The position numbers and the translations under genes are program-made. The notes beneath the pieces are model-generated. The model had not been told where the DNA came from, ran no database searches, and was given only the letters and a program-made list of their open reading frames with translations. From positions 1,226,064-1,290,063 of the forward strand of contig SDUX01000007.1 of assembly GCA_008729055.1 (NCBI GenBank): a DNA stretch of 64,000 nucleotides, given 5' to 3'. Shown here in pieces: positions 35,261 through 46,703 of this stretch. Positions within the stretch are counted from its first letter, which is position 1; each line of letters starts with the position of its first letter. Source of the DNA: Pyropia haitanensis. Taxonomy: Eukaryota > Rhodophyta > Bangiophyceae > Bangiales > Bangiaceae.

Positions 35261-35316
35261 CGGGCGGGCGGGCGGGCGGGCGGGCGGGCGGGCGGGCGGG
35301 CGGGCGGGCGGGCGGG
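35261..35316. repeat. CGGG tetranucleotide microsatellite
   Basis: About 14 consecutive CGGG units lie 500 bases upstream of the PUF start. Runs of four-base G clusters like this can form G-quadruplexes. Confidence 0.9.
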
Positions 35317-35489
35317 CTGGTGGGCTCCCGGCCGGCCGGGTGCGCGGCACGGCGCGGGCGGGTGGGCGAGCCGGCGGCCGCGCGGGCGGTGCGTGGGCGG
35401 GCGCCGCCGACCCCGGCCGGCCGGGCGGTGCGTGGGCGCGGCGGGGCGGCGGCACGCCGCCACCGCACCGCGGCGCGCGGCGGGGCAGC

Positions 35490-35642
35490 TCCCGTTTTTT
35501 TTTTTGTTTGTCCTTCCCCCTCTGGTTCGCACGGAGAGTGTCGCCACCCGCCTTTTTTTTTTTTCTCCTTCTTTGGTACCTCTTTCCCCGTCCGCCCCGT
35601 CTGTAGGTCCTGCTCCTCCCTGTTTTTTTTGTTTTTTTTTTT
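35490..35642 (+). promoter_or_regulatory. T-rich/pyrimidine tracts upstream of the PUF gene
   Basis: Three T runs of 10-13 bases are set in pyrimidine-rich DNA between GC-rich blocks, 180-330 bases before the PUF ATG. They could be a nucleosome-free promoter element or 5' UTR. The role is inferred from position only. Confidence 0.3.
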
Positions 35643-35822
35643 GACCGCGTTCCACCCGTCGCCGCACGCGCTCCTCCTTCGCCGGCTCTCCCCCACGCGC
35701 GCGCGCTCACTCGCGCACCTCCGTCGCCGTCGCGCCTGAGTGTTGCGTGGGAAAGGGGGGTGGGGGGGGGGGGGGGAGGAGGGCCTGCGGGTTTGGCGAT
35801 TGGTGACGTCGGGCTGGTGGGG

Positions 35823-36094
35823 ATGATGGAGGGGGGCGGTGGTGCTGGCGGGCGCCCCGGCGGCGGCGGTGGCAGCGGTGGCAGCGGCAGCGGCGGCAGC
35901 GGCGGTGGCGGCGGCGGTGGCGGCGGCGGTGGCGGCGGCGGTGGCGGCGGTGGGCGCGGCGGCCGTGGCAGGAGCGGCGGTGGCGGTGGCGGCGGTGGTG
36001 GTGGTGCTGGTGGTGGCGGCCGCCGGGCGGGGCCGCCCGCGGGTGCGCCGGCGGGCTGCCGGCGCGGCAGTAGCGGCGGCGGCGGCAGTAGCGG

Positions 36095-36125
<31 letters not shown>

Positions 36126-36444
36126 GGCGGCAGCAGCGGCGGCCATGGCGGCGGCGGCAGTGGCGGCGGCGACCGTGGCGGCGGCGGGGAGGTGCCGAGT
36201 GCGGGCCGCTTCCACGGACGCCCGCGGTCGCCGCCGCCGTCGGCGGCGGTGCGGAGCGCGGGCGGCGTGAGCCCACGGTCGGCGCTCTGCTCGCAGGGGG
36301 GGGCGGGGGTGGGGGGGGCGAGGAGTATGGGAGGAGGGGGGGGCGGGGGGGCGCCGGGCGCTGCCGCCGCCGCCGCCGCCGTGGCGGCCCCTGACGCGGG
36401 CGCCGGCGGGGCTGGGGTGGGCCCGGCTGGGGCGGCGTCGCCGT

Positions 36445-36478
<34 letters not shown>

Positions 36479-38000
36479 TGGTGATGGCGGCGGCGGTCGT
36501 GCGGACGGCGGGAGCACCAGCGACGGCGAGCGGGCGGTGCCGCGGGGCACGGTCGAGGCGGGCGCGTTTCAGCACCTCCAGGGGGAGGTGCCGGACCGCA
36601 CCGAGACCGCGTCGGCGCCGCCAGACCTGGAGGTCTCCTCCCGCTCCCTGTTTGCCTACTCGGTACGTGACGGCGGGCGTCGTGGGTGGGTGGCGTGGGG
36701 GGTGGCGTGCAGGTGGGTGCGAGTGTGGGTTGCTGTGTTTTGAGAGGGGGAGTGGAGGCGGGATGGCAAGGCGAGGGGAGGTTGGGGGCGAGTGGCGGGG
36801 TGGGGGCGATGCCTAGCTGCGCTGGTGAGAGGGTGGGGGGGCTTGGTGAGGGCAAAGGTTATGGCACTGTGCGGGGGACTGATGGGGTATCGTGTGGCGG
36901 GCACCACGTTGGTTGGCTTGTGTTGGGGCATTTGCTAACGCCTTTTCCTCGTCGGTCTTTCTGGTGTGCCCGGTTGTCGATGGGAACGCCCGGCGTCTGC
37001 GCTTGTGCTGTGGATCTCTCTTGTGCGTGCTGTTGTGCCCACCGTCGCAGGCGGACTACAACGCCACCTTTTCCGACATCCGCTGTGACGAGCACTACGA
37101 GGCGTTTTACAACAACTACCCCGAGAAGCAGAAGCTGCCTCCGCCGCTGGAGCCCGTGTCGGTCCCCGTCGGCGGCCGGATGGGGGGTCTGCTGGGCGCC
37201 CCCGCCGGCGCGCCCACCGCCTCCCTCGGTGCGGGGGCGGGCGGCAGCGGCAGCGGCGGCGGCGGTGGCGGTGGCTTGGGCGGCGGCGGCTTTGGCGGCG
37301 GCGGCACGAGCGGCCTCCGCCGCATTGACAGCGACGCGTCGGTGGAGGACCTCATCTTTCGCGAGTCCCGCAAGATGCGCCCCCGCTCGTCAACCAACCT
37401 CCAGTCCCTGGCGCTGCTGCGGGAGGACTCGGTCACGTCGCTCGCGTCCCTGTCGCGGGTGCCGTCCGACGCGGGGCTGGACGACCTCGCGTACCGCGCG
37501 TTTATGGACGGCTCCCACTACGCGCCGCCGCTCGCGCCGGCGCGGCTGCTGCCGCACCGGCCACAGACGCAGCCCATCCGCTACGGGCCGGCTGGCGGGC
37601 CTTCCGGCGGTCCGGCCGGCGGGCCCGCCGGCGGGCCGGCCGGCGGGCCCGCCGGCGGACCGGCCGGCGGGCCGGCGGGGGGTCCCAGCGGGGGGGGGGG
37701 GCTCGCGAGCGGCAGCAACGGCGGCGGGCCGAGTATGCCCAACGGCGCGTCGCCGTCGTACACGCACCGGCCGAGCCCGATGCGGCGGCCGTCGGCGAGT
37801 GCGATGGGCGGCTCCCCGGCGGGGCCGCTGCCGCACCACGGGCGGTCGCAGCAGCCGCCGCTGCAGCCGCCCCCCTACCTCAACAGCAATGGCTACTATG
37901 GGGGGGGGGTGGCGTCGCCGTCCGTGCCGCCGCAGGGGCCCCCGGCCGACCCGTACGACCCGTCCTACTCGACCGCCCGCGCAATGGCCATGATGTCGCT

Positions 38001-38045
<45 letters not shown>

Positions 38046-38697
38046 GCCGCCGCCAGCTGGTGTCGCGGGGCCGTCTGTCGGCGGCGGCGGTCTGCACCCC
38101 CCGTCCCAGCTGGTCAATGGGGTGGCCGACCGGCCGCCGCCGCCGCCGCTGCGCCCGCCGCCCAGTATGTACGGCATGTCCCCGCCGGCGTATGGCATGT
38201 CGCCCGTCACGCCGGCGGTGGCACCGTACGCGTACGGCCTGCCGTACGCGCCGGGGCCGCGGCCAATGGGGCAGCCTGTCCATTCACCGCCGCGGCCCTA
38301 CCTTGGGGGCTCCCCGAGCGGCGGGGGGGAGCGCCCGCCGTACGGTGCACCCCCGCCGCTGTCCCCGTACGACCCGCCACCACCGGCCGAGTATGGCTAC
38401 GACTACACCGACGCGGAGCGGGCGGCGGCGGGCGGCGGGGCGCACGCGCCAGCTGGCTCCGCTGGCCCTGCCGCCGTGGGTGCGGCCGGCCCGGGTCGCC
38501 CTGGCGGGCGCCTGGGCGTGGCTGACGCGGCGCTGGCGTATGGGGGCCGGGGGGAGCGCCGGCGGCGCGCGCCGCTGCCGCCGTCGAGGCCGGGCCGGCC
38601 GAGTGGCGCTGGCCGAGTTGTGCGCGCAACGGGCGCGCTGGGCGTCCCGACCAGCCCGGTGGGCCCGGGTGGCGGCGGTGGTGGTGGTGGTGGTAGT

Positions 38698-38749
<52 letters not shown>

Positions 38750-40014
38750 GCAGCGGCGGCGGCGGCGGCGGCGGCAGTGGTGGTAGCGTGCCAGTGGGTC
38801 TGCGGCTGGGTGAGTACGACGCGGCTCACTCGCTGAGCATGTCGTCTTCGTTTACGTCCCCACCGCGGAGTCCGCCACTGGCGACGGTGGGGGCAGCAAC
38901 GTCGGGGCCCTTGGGGAGTGGGCCCATTATTGGCGGGTACGGAGGCAGCCTGCCGATGCCATCGCCGGGCCTGGTCGGCAACACGCTCGGCCTCGGGGCG
39001 GGCACGAGCACGTCGCCCCTCTTCATGTCCTTTTCCGAGGTGGTCGGCCGCATCGAGGAGCTGGCGCGGGACCAGCACGGCTGCCGGTATCTGCAGACGG
39101 CGCTGGAGGAGGCGGACACCAGCCGCATCAACGTGGTCTTTGAGGAGGTGTACGCGCCGTTTGTGGATCTGATGACCGACCCGTTTGCCAACTACCTGTG
39201 CCAAAAGGTATTTGAGTACTGCTCCAACACGCAGCGGCTTGCGCTGCTACGGCGGACGGCGCCGGCGCTGTCCATCGTCAGCACCAACATGCACGGCACG
39301 CGGGCGGTGCAGCGGATGGTCGAGTGCCTGTCCACCCCCGAGCAGGTGGCGGCCATGGTGTCTGTGCTGGCGCCGGCGGCGGTGGGGCTGATGAAGGACC
39401 TCAACGGGAACCACGTCATCCAGCGGTGCCTGCACCGGATGGACGCGTCGGCCAACCAGTTTGTCTATGACGCGGTGGTGAACAACGCGATTGAGCTGGC
39501 CACCCACCGCCACGGCTGCTGCGTCATGCAGCGGTGTATGGACTATGCGACGCCGGCACAGCGGGACCAGGTGGCGGTGCGGGTGACGACCGCGGCGCTG
39601 CCGCTGGTCACCAACGCGTTTGGCAACTACGTGGTGCAGTACGTGCTGGAGCTCAACGAGCCGGCGTACACGTCGGACATTGTCATTCGACTGCGGGGCA
39701 CCTTTGCAGAGCTGTCGATGCAAAAGTTTTCGTCCAACGTGGTGGAAAAGTGCCTGCAGCTGGCCAGCCGGGACCTCCGGCGGCTCATCATTGTGGAGCT
39801 GATGACGGACGCGGACACGACCAAGCGGCTCATCTTTGACTCGTTTGGCAACTACCCCGTCCAGCGGGCGCTGCTGGTGGCCGAGTCCCCGCAGCTGGAG
39901 CAGCTGTGCGAGGCCATCCGGCCGCACTTGCCGGCGCTCAAGGCGTCTCCCTACGGGAAACGCATTCACAGCAAGATCATCAAGCGGTTTCCCAAGTCGT
40001 TCCCGCGGGATTGA
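35823..40014 (+). CDS. Pumilio/PUF-family RNA-binding protein, two exons
   Basis: Exon 1 is 35823-36662 and exon 2 is 37051-40014, joined in phase 0 (LFAYS then ADYNATFSDIRCDEHYEAF) to give about 1267 residues. The start is the first of two adjacent ATGs (MMEGGGG). The N-terminal 930 residues are Gly/Pro/Ala-rich with a 14-Gln tract. Residues about 936-1267 form the Pumilio homology domain with eight repeats. Recognition triplets, in order, are CRYLQ, NYLCQ, TRAVQ, NHVIQ, CCVMQ, NYVVQ, SNVVE and NYPVQ. By the established PUF code these read R8 to R1 as UGUAUAUA, the classic Pumilio element. Repeat 5 has Cys where Arg is usual. PUF proteins bind 3' UTRs in the cytoplasm and repress or destabilise the mRNA. 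Confidence 0.95.
36663..37050 (+). other. intron of the PUF gene
   Basis: The 388-bp intron starts GTACGTGACG and ends ACCGTCGCAG. The long open frame running back through it is an accident of the GC-rich sequence. Confidence 0.8.
37597..37690 (+). repeat. 12-base tandem repeat coding Gly-Gly-Pro-Ala
   Basis: A tandem GGCGGGCCCGCC-type unit inside PUF exon 2 encodes repeated GGPA in the disordered N-terminal region. Confidence 0.85.
38002..38043 (+). repeat. (CAG)14 polyglutamine tract
   Basis: Fourteen pure CAG codons in PUF exon 2 are followed by poly-Pro. The tract is uninterrupted and so likely length-variable. Confidence 0.95.
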
Positions 40015-42302
40015 CGGCCTCGGTGGGAGGTTCCCGTGGTTGGAGGCGGGGGGGGGGGGCAGCGGCCGGATTGGCCAAATACTGTAGGGTCGATGCGGGG
40101 GAAAGACATCGGGCGAGCGTCGGCGCGCCCTCAGCCCCGGGAGGGGGGCTGGGTCGAGCGTCGAGAGACATCTCTTCCTTTCACTTTTGTATGTTTTTTC
40201 TATTTCTGTTGTACGCGGTAGCATGTGGTTGTTTTATTCTTTTCCTTTATGCGTTTGTGTGTGGTGTTTTCTCTCTTGTGGCAGCGTTTCCCTATCGACG
40301 GGTCGGGAGACACCCGATGCCGCTAACCTTTTGTTTACTGGCCGTGCACTGTTGTTGTCCCTTCTACATGCTGCTACTATTCTCTGTCGTCCACCTCTTG
40401 TACGGTCGGGTGCACGGTCCTCTCGACCGCAGTTGAATGGCAGTCTACAATGCATAAGTGTCGAGGTGCGACACAAGCGCTTGGCGCATCCCTACTGGTT
40501 GACAGCCGGCATCTGCAGCCTGAGGGTCGCGGATGTATTTTTCATTCTGGCCGGGGCGGTCGGACGCACCGCTCGCACGAGTAGCGCACATGTCATGCGG
40601 CCTGCCGATGGCGACGAGAGGTGTGCTGCGTGTTGTAACGCCTCTTCTTCTCGACCTCAAGCCCCTAGTCGAGGTGTGCATCCTGGGTTTTGTTTACACC
40701 AATCTTTTCAGCGGACGTGGAGCTCTGTGACTGGCTCGAGAGGCAGAAGGGACACTTTCAGGGTGAGAGAGAACACTTTCGTGTCCCCAATTGTGTCCCC
40801 ATCACTATTCTTAATCGTTCTGGAGACTACCTTAATGCGCCTCGAGAGCACTCGAGTTCTCGGCTGTCAACAGCAGCGAGGCCAACCCCCGCGCCAAACG
40901 TGCCTGTTTGGCGCGGTGTTTTGGCTTTTGCCCATCGCCGAGCCAACATGCGCCAATAGAAAGCGTGACCCGTGGCTTGCAGACAGTCCCATAGGACGCT
41001 GATTCGGGGTGGAAGCGGCTGAAAAGCTGCCACTTGTTCGTACGTGGCGGCTTCCGAGTGAATGGCCTATCTCCGAACTGTCACGGGAAGCACGTGAAGG
41101 GGACCTACGGTGAGGAAGGGGGCTACCAAGAGGCTGCCTTATCACATTTTCGAAAGAGTGCCCACGCGTCAACGCCCCCCCCCTGGTCTTTGAAGACGAC
41201 GCCGGCGCCCGCGCAGCCCACAGTAGAGGGTTTTTACAGCATGTCCATGAGATCGTTGGTACACCTGTCGCACCCTGGCGATTGGGCCGGCATTTGGCCC
41301 GAGCCCGGGCCGCCGGGAAGGGGGGGCCGACAGGCCTACGCTTGTACGAGAGCGGGACGCAGCGCACGTGCCGCCACTTGGCGGCGGGGAGAGCAGGCGC
41401 GGTGGGCACGGCGGGTCGTTTCGTCGCCGCGAGCCGTTTCGAGCGGCGCCCACGGGCTGGCCTCTCCCCCCCCCCCCCCCCTCTTTTCCCGCCAAGGTAC
41501 GTGCCGCGCCCGATATATCCGTGCCCCGGCGGCCCGCCCCTGTCCCGCGGTTCGAGTGGGGCAGCGTCCCTAGTCTCGCACTCCCCTATCCTCCCCGGCG
41601 TGGTAGGTCGCCGCGGCCGGTCGGGTGTGCGCCCTTGTCTACCTCGGGGTCCATTTGGTGGCGGGTGCTTCTTTGCAGCTCCAGGCACCCGCGTCTGTAC
41701 TGTGAATCACTGCGTGATAGGATTGTTAGCCATGCATTGTAAAACAACGTTACGGCATCATCACCCTCCCCAGCTGTGTGAGAACGATTCAGCTGTAATG
41801 GGTTCTCATCCACGGCGAGACGAACCAAGCGTTGCGCTGGTTTTTACCAGGCGACCGTGAGAACTCTTTGTGAGAACTCCTTGGAACGAGGATTGCCGTT
41901 GCTTGCAGGAGGAGTTGAGGTGGGCACGTCGCTCAACGTCATTCCCGCTGCGGGAACGAGATGGAGATGGTGCAGGTGGGGACGGCTCTTGCGCGGCCGG
42001 CGCCGTGCGAGGCGTACCTGCGGATTCGTCATCGATGGTCGCCATATCGCTGGGGGAAAACGTGCGCGAGCCCGTGACAGCGCGACGGCAGGGGAGAGGG
42101 ACTCGAAGCCTGGGCGCAGAGGGTAAGCGCTGCGTGGAGCACAGAAGGGTGCTGGCATGGACCGGCGCAGAAGAGCACGGGACAGCGCCAAGAGAGGCTG
42201 GCCCGGGGCGGCGCAGCCCCCAAGATAAGTGTACAACAAATGCCCTTTCGAGCGACACGTGTGCAACTTAGAGCAGCGTGAGAGATATCACGAATACTCT
42301 CT
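40015..42302. other. PUF 3' flank and gene-free stretch
   Basis: 40015-40440 is probably the PUF 3' UTR; it contains a T-rich stretch with TGTATGTT at about 40187. The rest has no supported gene. A good splice-donor-like site (CCAAG then GTACGT) lies at 41497 on the plus strand without a recognisable exon. Confidence 0.35.
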
Positions 42303-42336
42303 GTCCGTGACAACTCACCCCGTTCTTGTCACGGAC
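42303..42336. repeat. 11-bp hairpin
   Basis: GTCCGTGACAA (42303-42313) and its exact complement TTGTCACGGAC (42326-42336) are separated by 12 bases. Confidence 0.85.
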
Positions 42337-42338
42337 TC

Positions 42339-42352
42339 ATCTCACGTGAGAT
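42339..42352. repeat. 14-bp perfect palindrome with CACGTG core
   Basis: ATCTCACGTGAGAT is self-complementary and centred on CACGTG (an E-box/G-box core). It sits three bases after the hairpin, so it may be a transcription-factor site. Confidence 0.8.
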
Positions 42353-42480
42353 CTCTGAGATCGTTATGGAGGTAGTAGCCCCCTTTTTGTAATGAATTTG
42401 GTGCCACGTTGTCGCAAACGATCTCACGGACGGGTTGTGAAAGCCCTCTAGTCTCCGCCGGCACCTCCCTCGTGCTGCAG

Positions 42481-42485
42481 AAAAA
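42481..42485 (-). terminator. RNA polymerase III terminator of tRNA-Gly
   Basis: Five T residues on the minus strand lie about 43 bases after the tRNA 3' end. This is the first run long enough to stop polymerase III. Confidence 0.5.
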
Positions 42486-42527
42486 GAACCAAACTCACAA
42501 CACAGCCTGGAGAGGAGGGACAGAGAT

Positions 42528-42598
42528 TGCGCCTTCCGAGAATCGAACTCGGGTCTCGCGCGTGGCAAGCGCGTATTCTACCACTAGACCAAAGGTGC
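42528..42598 (-). tRNA. trnG-GCC: tRNA-Gly (GCC anticodon)
   Basis: The minus strand folds as a 71-nt cloverleaf: acceptor GCACCTT/AAGGCGC, D arm GTCT-AGTGGTA-GAAT, anticodon arm CGCGC-TTGCCAC-GCGCG (anticodon GCC), and T arm CCGAG-TTCGATT-CTCGG with discriminator A. A-box and B-box promoters are intact, and there is no intron. Acceptor pair 3-70 is an A-C mismatch, a small oddity in an otherwise standard tRNA. A TATA-like box on the same strand lies 23-32 bases upstream. Confidence 0.95.
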
Positions 42599-42620
42599 TT
42601 ACGTGCGCTTCGGCGATTTG

Positions 42621-42630
42621 TATATAATAT
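42621..42630 (-). promoter_or_regulatory. TATA-like box upstream of tRNA-Gly
   Basis: An A/T-only decamer (plus strand TATATAATAT) sits 23-32 bases before the tRNA. In plants and some algae this spacing helps position TFIIIB. Confidence 0.55.
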
Positions 42631-45600
42631 TGAGCACCAAATCGCTAAACACAGAACGTACATATCGATGTTAGGCACGCACTGAGGAAACGCTCGACGT
42701 GTGGGGCGTCTTTCTGGACTGTGAACGGAGCTTTTTCTCTTTTTTACGGTTTTTCGTTTGTAAAGTGGACTTCTGGTCTGTCGCCGCGCGTCACCTTGGA
42801 CGAACAGAAGCGTCTCGAGCAGAGCTACGCAGTGACACAGAAGTCAACGGTGGCGAGAGACCGACAGCATCTTCACAGCGCGCCATACAACGTGCTTTAT
42901 GGCGACACGCAGAAGGTCGCAAGCCGATTGCGAGCACACACAACGTCATTGTTGAAAGGTATGCCGATGGCAGGGATGGCTGTCGCCCCCCTCTCTTTTT
43001 GCTCTGCATATCGGGGGCTCTTCCGCGAACGCAACTGATCTTTTTACAGGTCCGTCAGGACCAAAAAATGCGTGCTTTGCGTCTGCGTCACCCGCCCGTT
43101 GCGACCGCCGCGACCACCGCGATGCGTGCGTCGTGTGGGCGCACGCCGCGGCCGACGGCGGCATGCGCAGAGCTGGAGAGAGTCGTTGTGCCGCGGCCTA
43201 CGGCGTTTGAGTCATTTGGCTGTATCATCACTTTCAGTTCTCATTTACACAAATCAAAGTACCAAATCGGGTACTCTTTTGTGGTTGCCACTTGTCTTAT
43301 TCATGTAGTTGTGCGGGCTACTTTCTTGTGATCGCGCCTCAGAAAGGGCGCGAAGTGGGCGTGATTGGGCGTTGTCGGGCGTGACACATCCTCACGCCCC
43401 GCATTTTGGGGCGCGAAACACTAGCCTACAAAAGAGGCCATCATGGAAGGCGGGAGTGTCAAAACCAACAGCACGGCCGCAAAGAACTGTCGATTTCCGC
43501 GGACGTTGTCAGACGTGCAGGCTTCCGCACCCGGTTTTCGCAAGCGCGCGGCCTCCGTCGCACCCAAAAAGCAGCCGATTCTTGCGACGGTTTAGCCGGT
43601 ACAGCGCAGCCGCGGCTCGGCCGAGCGGGGCTCGCCGGTCGGCTCGTTTGCCTCCCGCCACAGCGCCCCAAAAGTTTACCCGACGGAGTGGCCAAATACA
43701 CGTCACGCAAAAATATAATCCGTAGTCGAGAGCAAACTTTTCCTGTGTAATAGTTTGTGATCTAGAATTTAAATCTGAGCATATGTCGTGAGTGAGTAGT
43801 CGTGACTGTGCATAAAGAATACTGTTTGGCATGGACAATGCGGGTACATGCACGCAAGTACACTTCGGATCCTGTGTCTCAAACGTCTTTCATGGTTTTT
43901 TCGTGCAAGATGTGTTTTATTGCTATCTGCAGCATCGCCCTGCCCTCCCCGACCGCCAAGCACATCTGGTGCAACAAAAGAAAATGGAAGCAGACGAACA
44001 CGGCAAGGTGACAACAGCAGCGAGACCAAGATAGAGCGAGCATACATCCAAGCGACGCGAGAGGGATGGACAAGGTCAATCAGTGTCAGCACAGCATCTC
44101 AGCACAGAGGATGCTCGCAGCATGAGCAAGTAAGCACACCCCGCATCGCCGACGGTACGGCGACCGTTACACCGAGCGCCCACCCTCTTACCCCCCGATG
44201 GCCGCCTGCCCCTTCCGCATCGTCCCCCCCTCGCTGTCCTCCCCCTTCCGCTAGCGACCGCGAGGAGACCCCGGCCCACGCACCCCTCGCGGCGCGGGCA
44301 GCAGCCCAGTCGGGCACGCCGCCACTGCCGCAGCGGCCGCCGTTGCCGCAGCCCCCACCGATGTCGCTGCCGCCACCACTGCACGTGACGACCACCACCG
44401 CGGCCTCGCGGCCAATCCCCCGTTGCGGGTGGACGATGACCCAAAAGCCAGAGGGCGGCCAGAGGGAGGCGGCAACGGCTGCAAGTAGACGACGCCCGAG
44501 ACAAGGGAATGGGGAAGGGTCGGCATAAGAGCTGGGTACCCACCGAGGTCGGTGAGAAGGTAGTGTGAAGAGTGAGGTGGGGGCAGTCAAGCAAGGGGGA
44601 GGAGGGGAAGGGAGGGGGAGAGGAGGGAGAGGTGGGGAGGGCGCAAGAGGGGAAGGGGAGCTATGGAAAGGAGGAACAGGGAAAGTGGATACGCAGCAAC
44701 CATAAGACACGTAAGTTTCAGACCAGGCGTCAGCGTCATCGCCGCGTTGGGTGTCCGCAGGCCTTCTCGCACGGGGAGCCCCTCTTCACATACATGCGGT
44801 GTGGGCTCGCGTCGGCGGTGGATGCATTGGCGACAAAAATAGGCTGAGTCGATGGCGACGGCGGCGGCTGAGACACCGGCGGTGGTGAGCCGCGAGAGAA
44901 TAGTACCCCTCGCTGCACCCTGCACCTTCCCTCCTGGTCCGTCCCCCATGCCGCCTCCTGGCCGTCCCGCTTCGCCTCCGTCCCACCCCAACTTACCGCC
45001 AAGAGCGGCGAACGGCCCGCGTCATGCTTCGCCGCCTTCGAATCGACCACACGCGTCCAGGCGGGACGGACAGTGCAACGCACAATGCAGAGGGAGGGGT
45101 GAAGTAGAAGGGGGGGAGTGGGGGGACAGAGCCCATGGCGAGCAGGAACGGGGGAGGCAGTGGAGAGGCGCACGAGAGGGGGCGGGAGGGAGGGGGGCAG
45201 GATGGCAAGGGCAGCAGGGGAGAGGATTCGGGGAGGTCTGCTCGCACAGGGACAACCCAAGGTGGGGAGAGACGGGCCAGCGACCACTTGCACCGCTGCA
45301 TTGTCGATTCTGAGAAAATGAGGGGTGCCAATTATTGAGTGCGACTCAACATGCTGACCACCAACCGGCGACTGCGTGTGGTACAGGTGACGGAGTGGAT
45401 TCTATCGTGTGAAGAAGAAAAAGTGTCGCAACACAATCCTATGGTGGTATATTTGGCAAAATCATGTATTCTTTTACCCCGCTAGTTTCAAAACGGGGTG
45501 CTGTGGCGGCGCGGGATCTGGGTGGCCGCGGCAACCGCCCCCCCACGCGGACACCAACCTGACCGCCGACCGCGAGTGTGCCGCAAGAGCCGCTCGGTGC

Positions 45601-46544
45601 GCCCCACCAGCTCCCACTCGCCGCCGCCACGGACCAAGAAAGGCGGGGCAGCGAGCCGTCAGCCCCGTATCGCACCACGCGTGTGCCTCGCCGACGGGGG
45701 GGCGTACCAGTGGGCGCCCGCGACGCGGGCGGTGTCGCACCGTCCCCCACTGTGGGCACCCCCCCTCCCCCCCCCCCCACACACCGCGGGCACCCCCGCC
45801 CCCCACCGCGTCCGCGCTGCCAGCGCCAAACGGCGTCGCGCAGGCGCCTTCCCCGCCCCCCCCCCGCCCCCCCCCGGCTGTCTCCACCGCCCCCCGTTTT
45901 TCGTTGGCGGCCGGCGCATCCACAGCCCCCGCCGCGCCACACCCCCCCCCCGCGCGCCCGTCCCCGCCCTTTTTTTTTTTCTCTTGTCGCCCGCTGCCGC
46001 CGCTGCCTCGCGCCGCGCACGTTGCGCGCATGCAGCGGCCGCCCCGCACGGCGCCCCGCGGCAGGGGCGGGGGCGTGTGGGGTGGGCGGGGGGAGGGGCG
46101 GGAGCCCCGCCCCCGCGCGCGCGCGCGGCAGCGGCGCCGTGGGTGCCCACGGGTGTGCCGCCCCACGGGTGGGGCCGCCGCAAGGGGAGGGGGGGGGGGG
46201 GGGGCCGCTGGTCGCCCCGCTCAACGGGCGCCGTCCCCGCGGGCGGCCGCCCACGCCGCGCCGCGGCCGCGTCGCTTGTCTCCCCGCCCGCGGCCGCCGG
46301 GCGACTGTGCGTCTGCTTTTCGCCGCCGCGCACGCCGGGACTGCGCCGCCCCCCCGCGCCGCCCGCGGCGACGCCAACGTTGCTCGCCCGTACCGCCTGG
46401 ACGTGGTGCCCCCGCCCTGGCCATCGCGTTGCGCTCCCGCCCGCCACCGCCGTGCCGCCGTCGCGCCCCCCCCCCCCCCACCCACTCACCGCCGTCGGCG
46501 ACCACCCACCGCCGTTGGCGCCCGCCTGCCGCCGCCTGCCCACG

Positions 46545-46575
<31 letters not shown>

Positions 46576-46703
46576 ACCACCACGGCCGCCCCCGCCACCG
46601 CCGCCGCTGCCGCTGTGGTCGTCGGTTGCCGCTGCGCCCGCCGCCGCCGCTACCGCGTTTTTCGCGCGCCGGTTGCCGGCCGCGCCCCCCGACGCTGGTC
46701 ATC
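42631..46703. other. long stretch without a supported gene
   Basis: 42640-44100 has lower GC and includes a relic TIR-element end. 44100-46700 is GC-rich with purine-rich tracts (44570-44690, 45100-45230). A minus-strand segment near 44740-44850 reads YFCRQCIHRRREPTPHVC, which could be part of an exon but has no other support. Confidence 0.35.
43320..43428. mobile_element. right-end fragment of the hAT-like TIR family
   Basis: Read on the minus strand from 43428, it starts TAGGCTAGTGTTTCGCGCCCC and continues with the same GGGGCGTGAGG / GTCACGCC / ATCACGCCCA order as the left end of the element at 11609. I estimate about 75% identity by eye over 100 bases. No matching left end was found, so this is a truncated copy. 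Confidence 0.7.

Larger units (their letters stand above)
30401..35822. other. long stretch without a supported gene
   Basis: 30400-31400 is GC-rich low complexity. 31400-34400 has lower GC, several AATAAA-like sites (31454, 32325) and no recognisable coding. 34400-35820 is the GC-rich upstream region of the PUF gene, with a CGGG repeat and T-rich tracts. No transposase or RNA gene was recognised. Confidence 0.4.

Noticed and set aside
34602..36575. 657-residue minus-strand frame over the PUF upstream region and exon 1
   Set aside because: Poly-Ala/Pro/Arg shadow of the PUF exon; no independent signature.
36892..37050. In-frame extension of PUF exon 2 with its own ATG and a hydrophobic stretch
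   Set aside because: It ends at a clear acceptor (ACCGTCGCAG) and the phase-0 join to exon 1 at 36662 restores a conserved-looking sequence. It is intron.
41497..41502. Strong donor-like GTACGT on the plus strand at 41497
   Set aside because: No coding exon precedes it and no acceptor/exon follows that I can support.
41997..42046. Small first exon on the minus strand (MATIDDESA then GTACGC)
   Set aside because: A donor-like site exists, but no convincing second exon or family was found.
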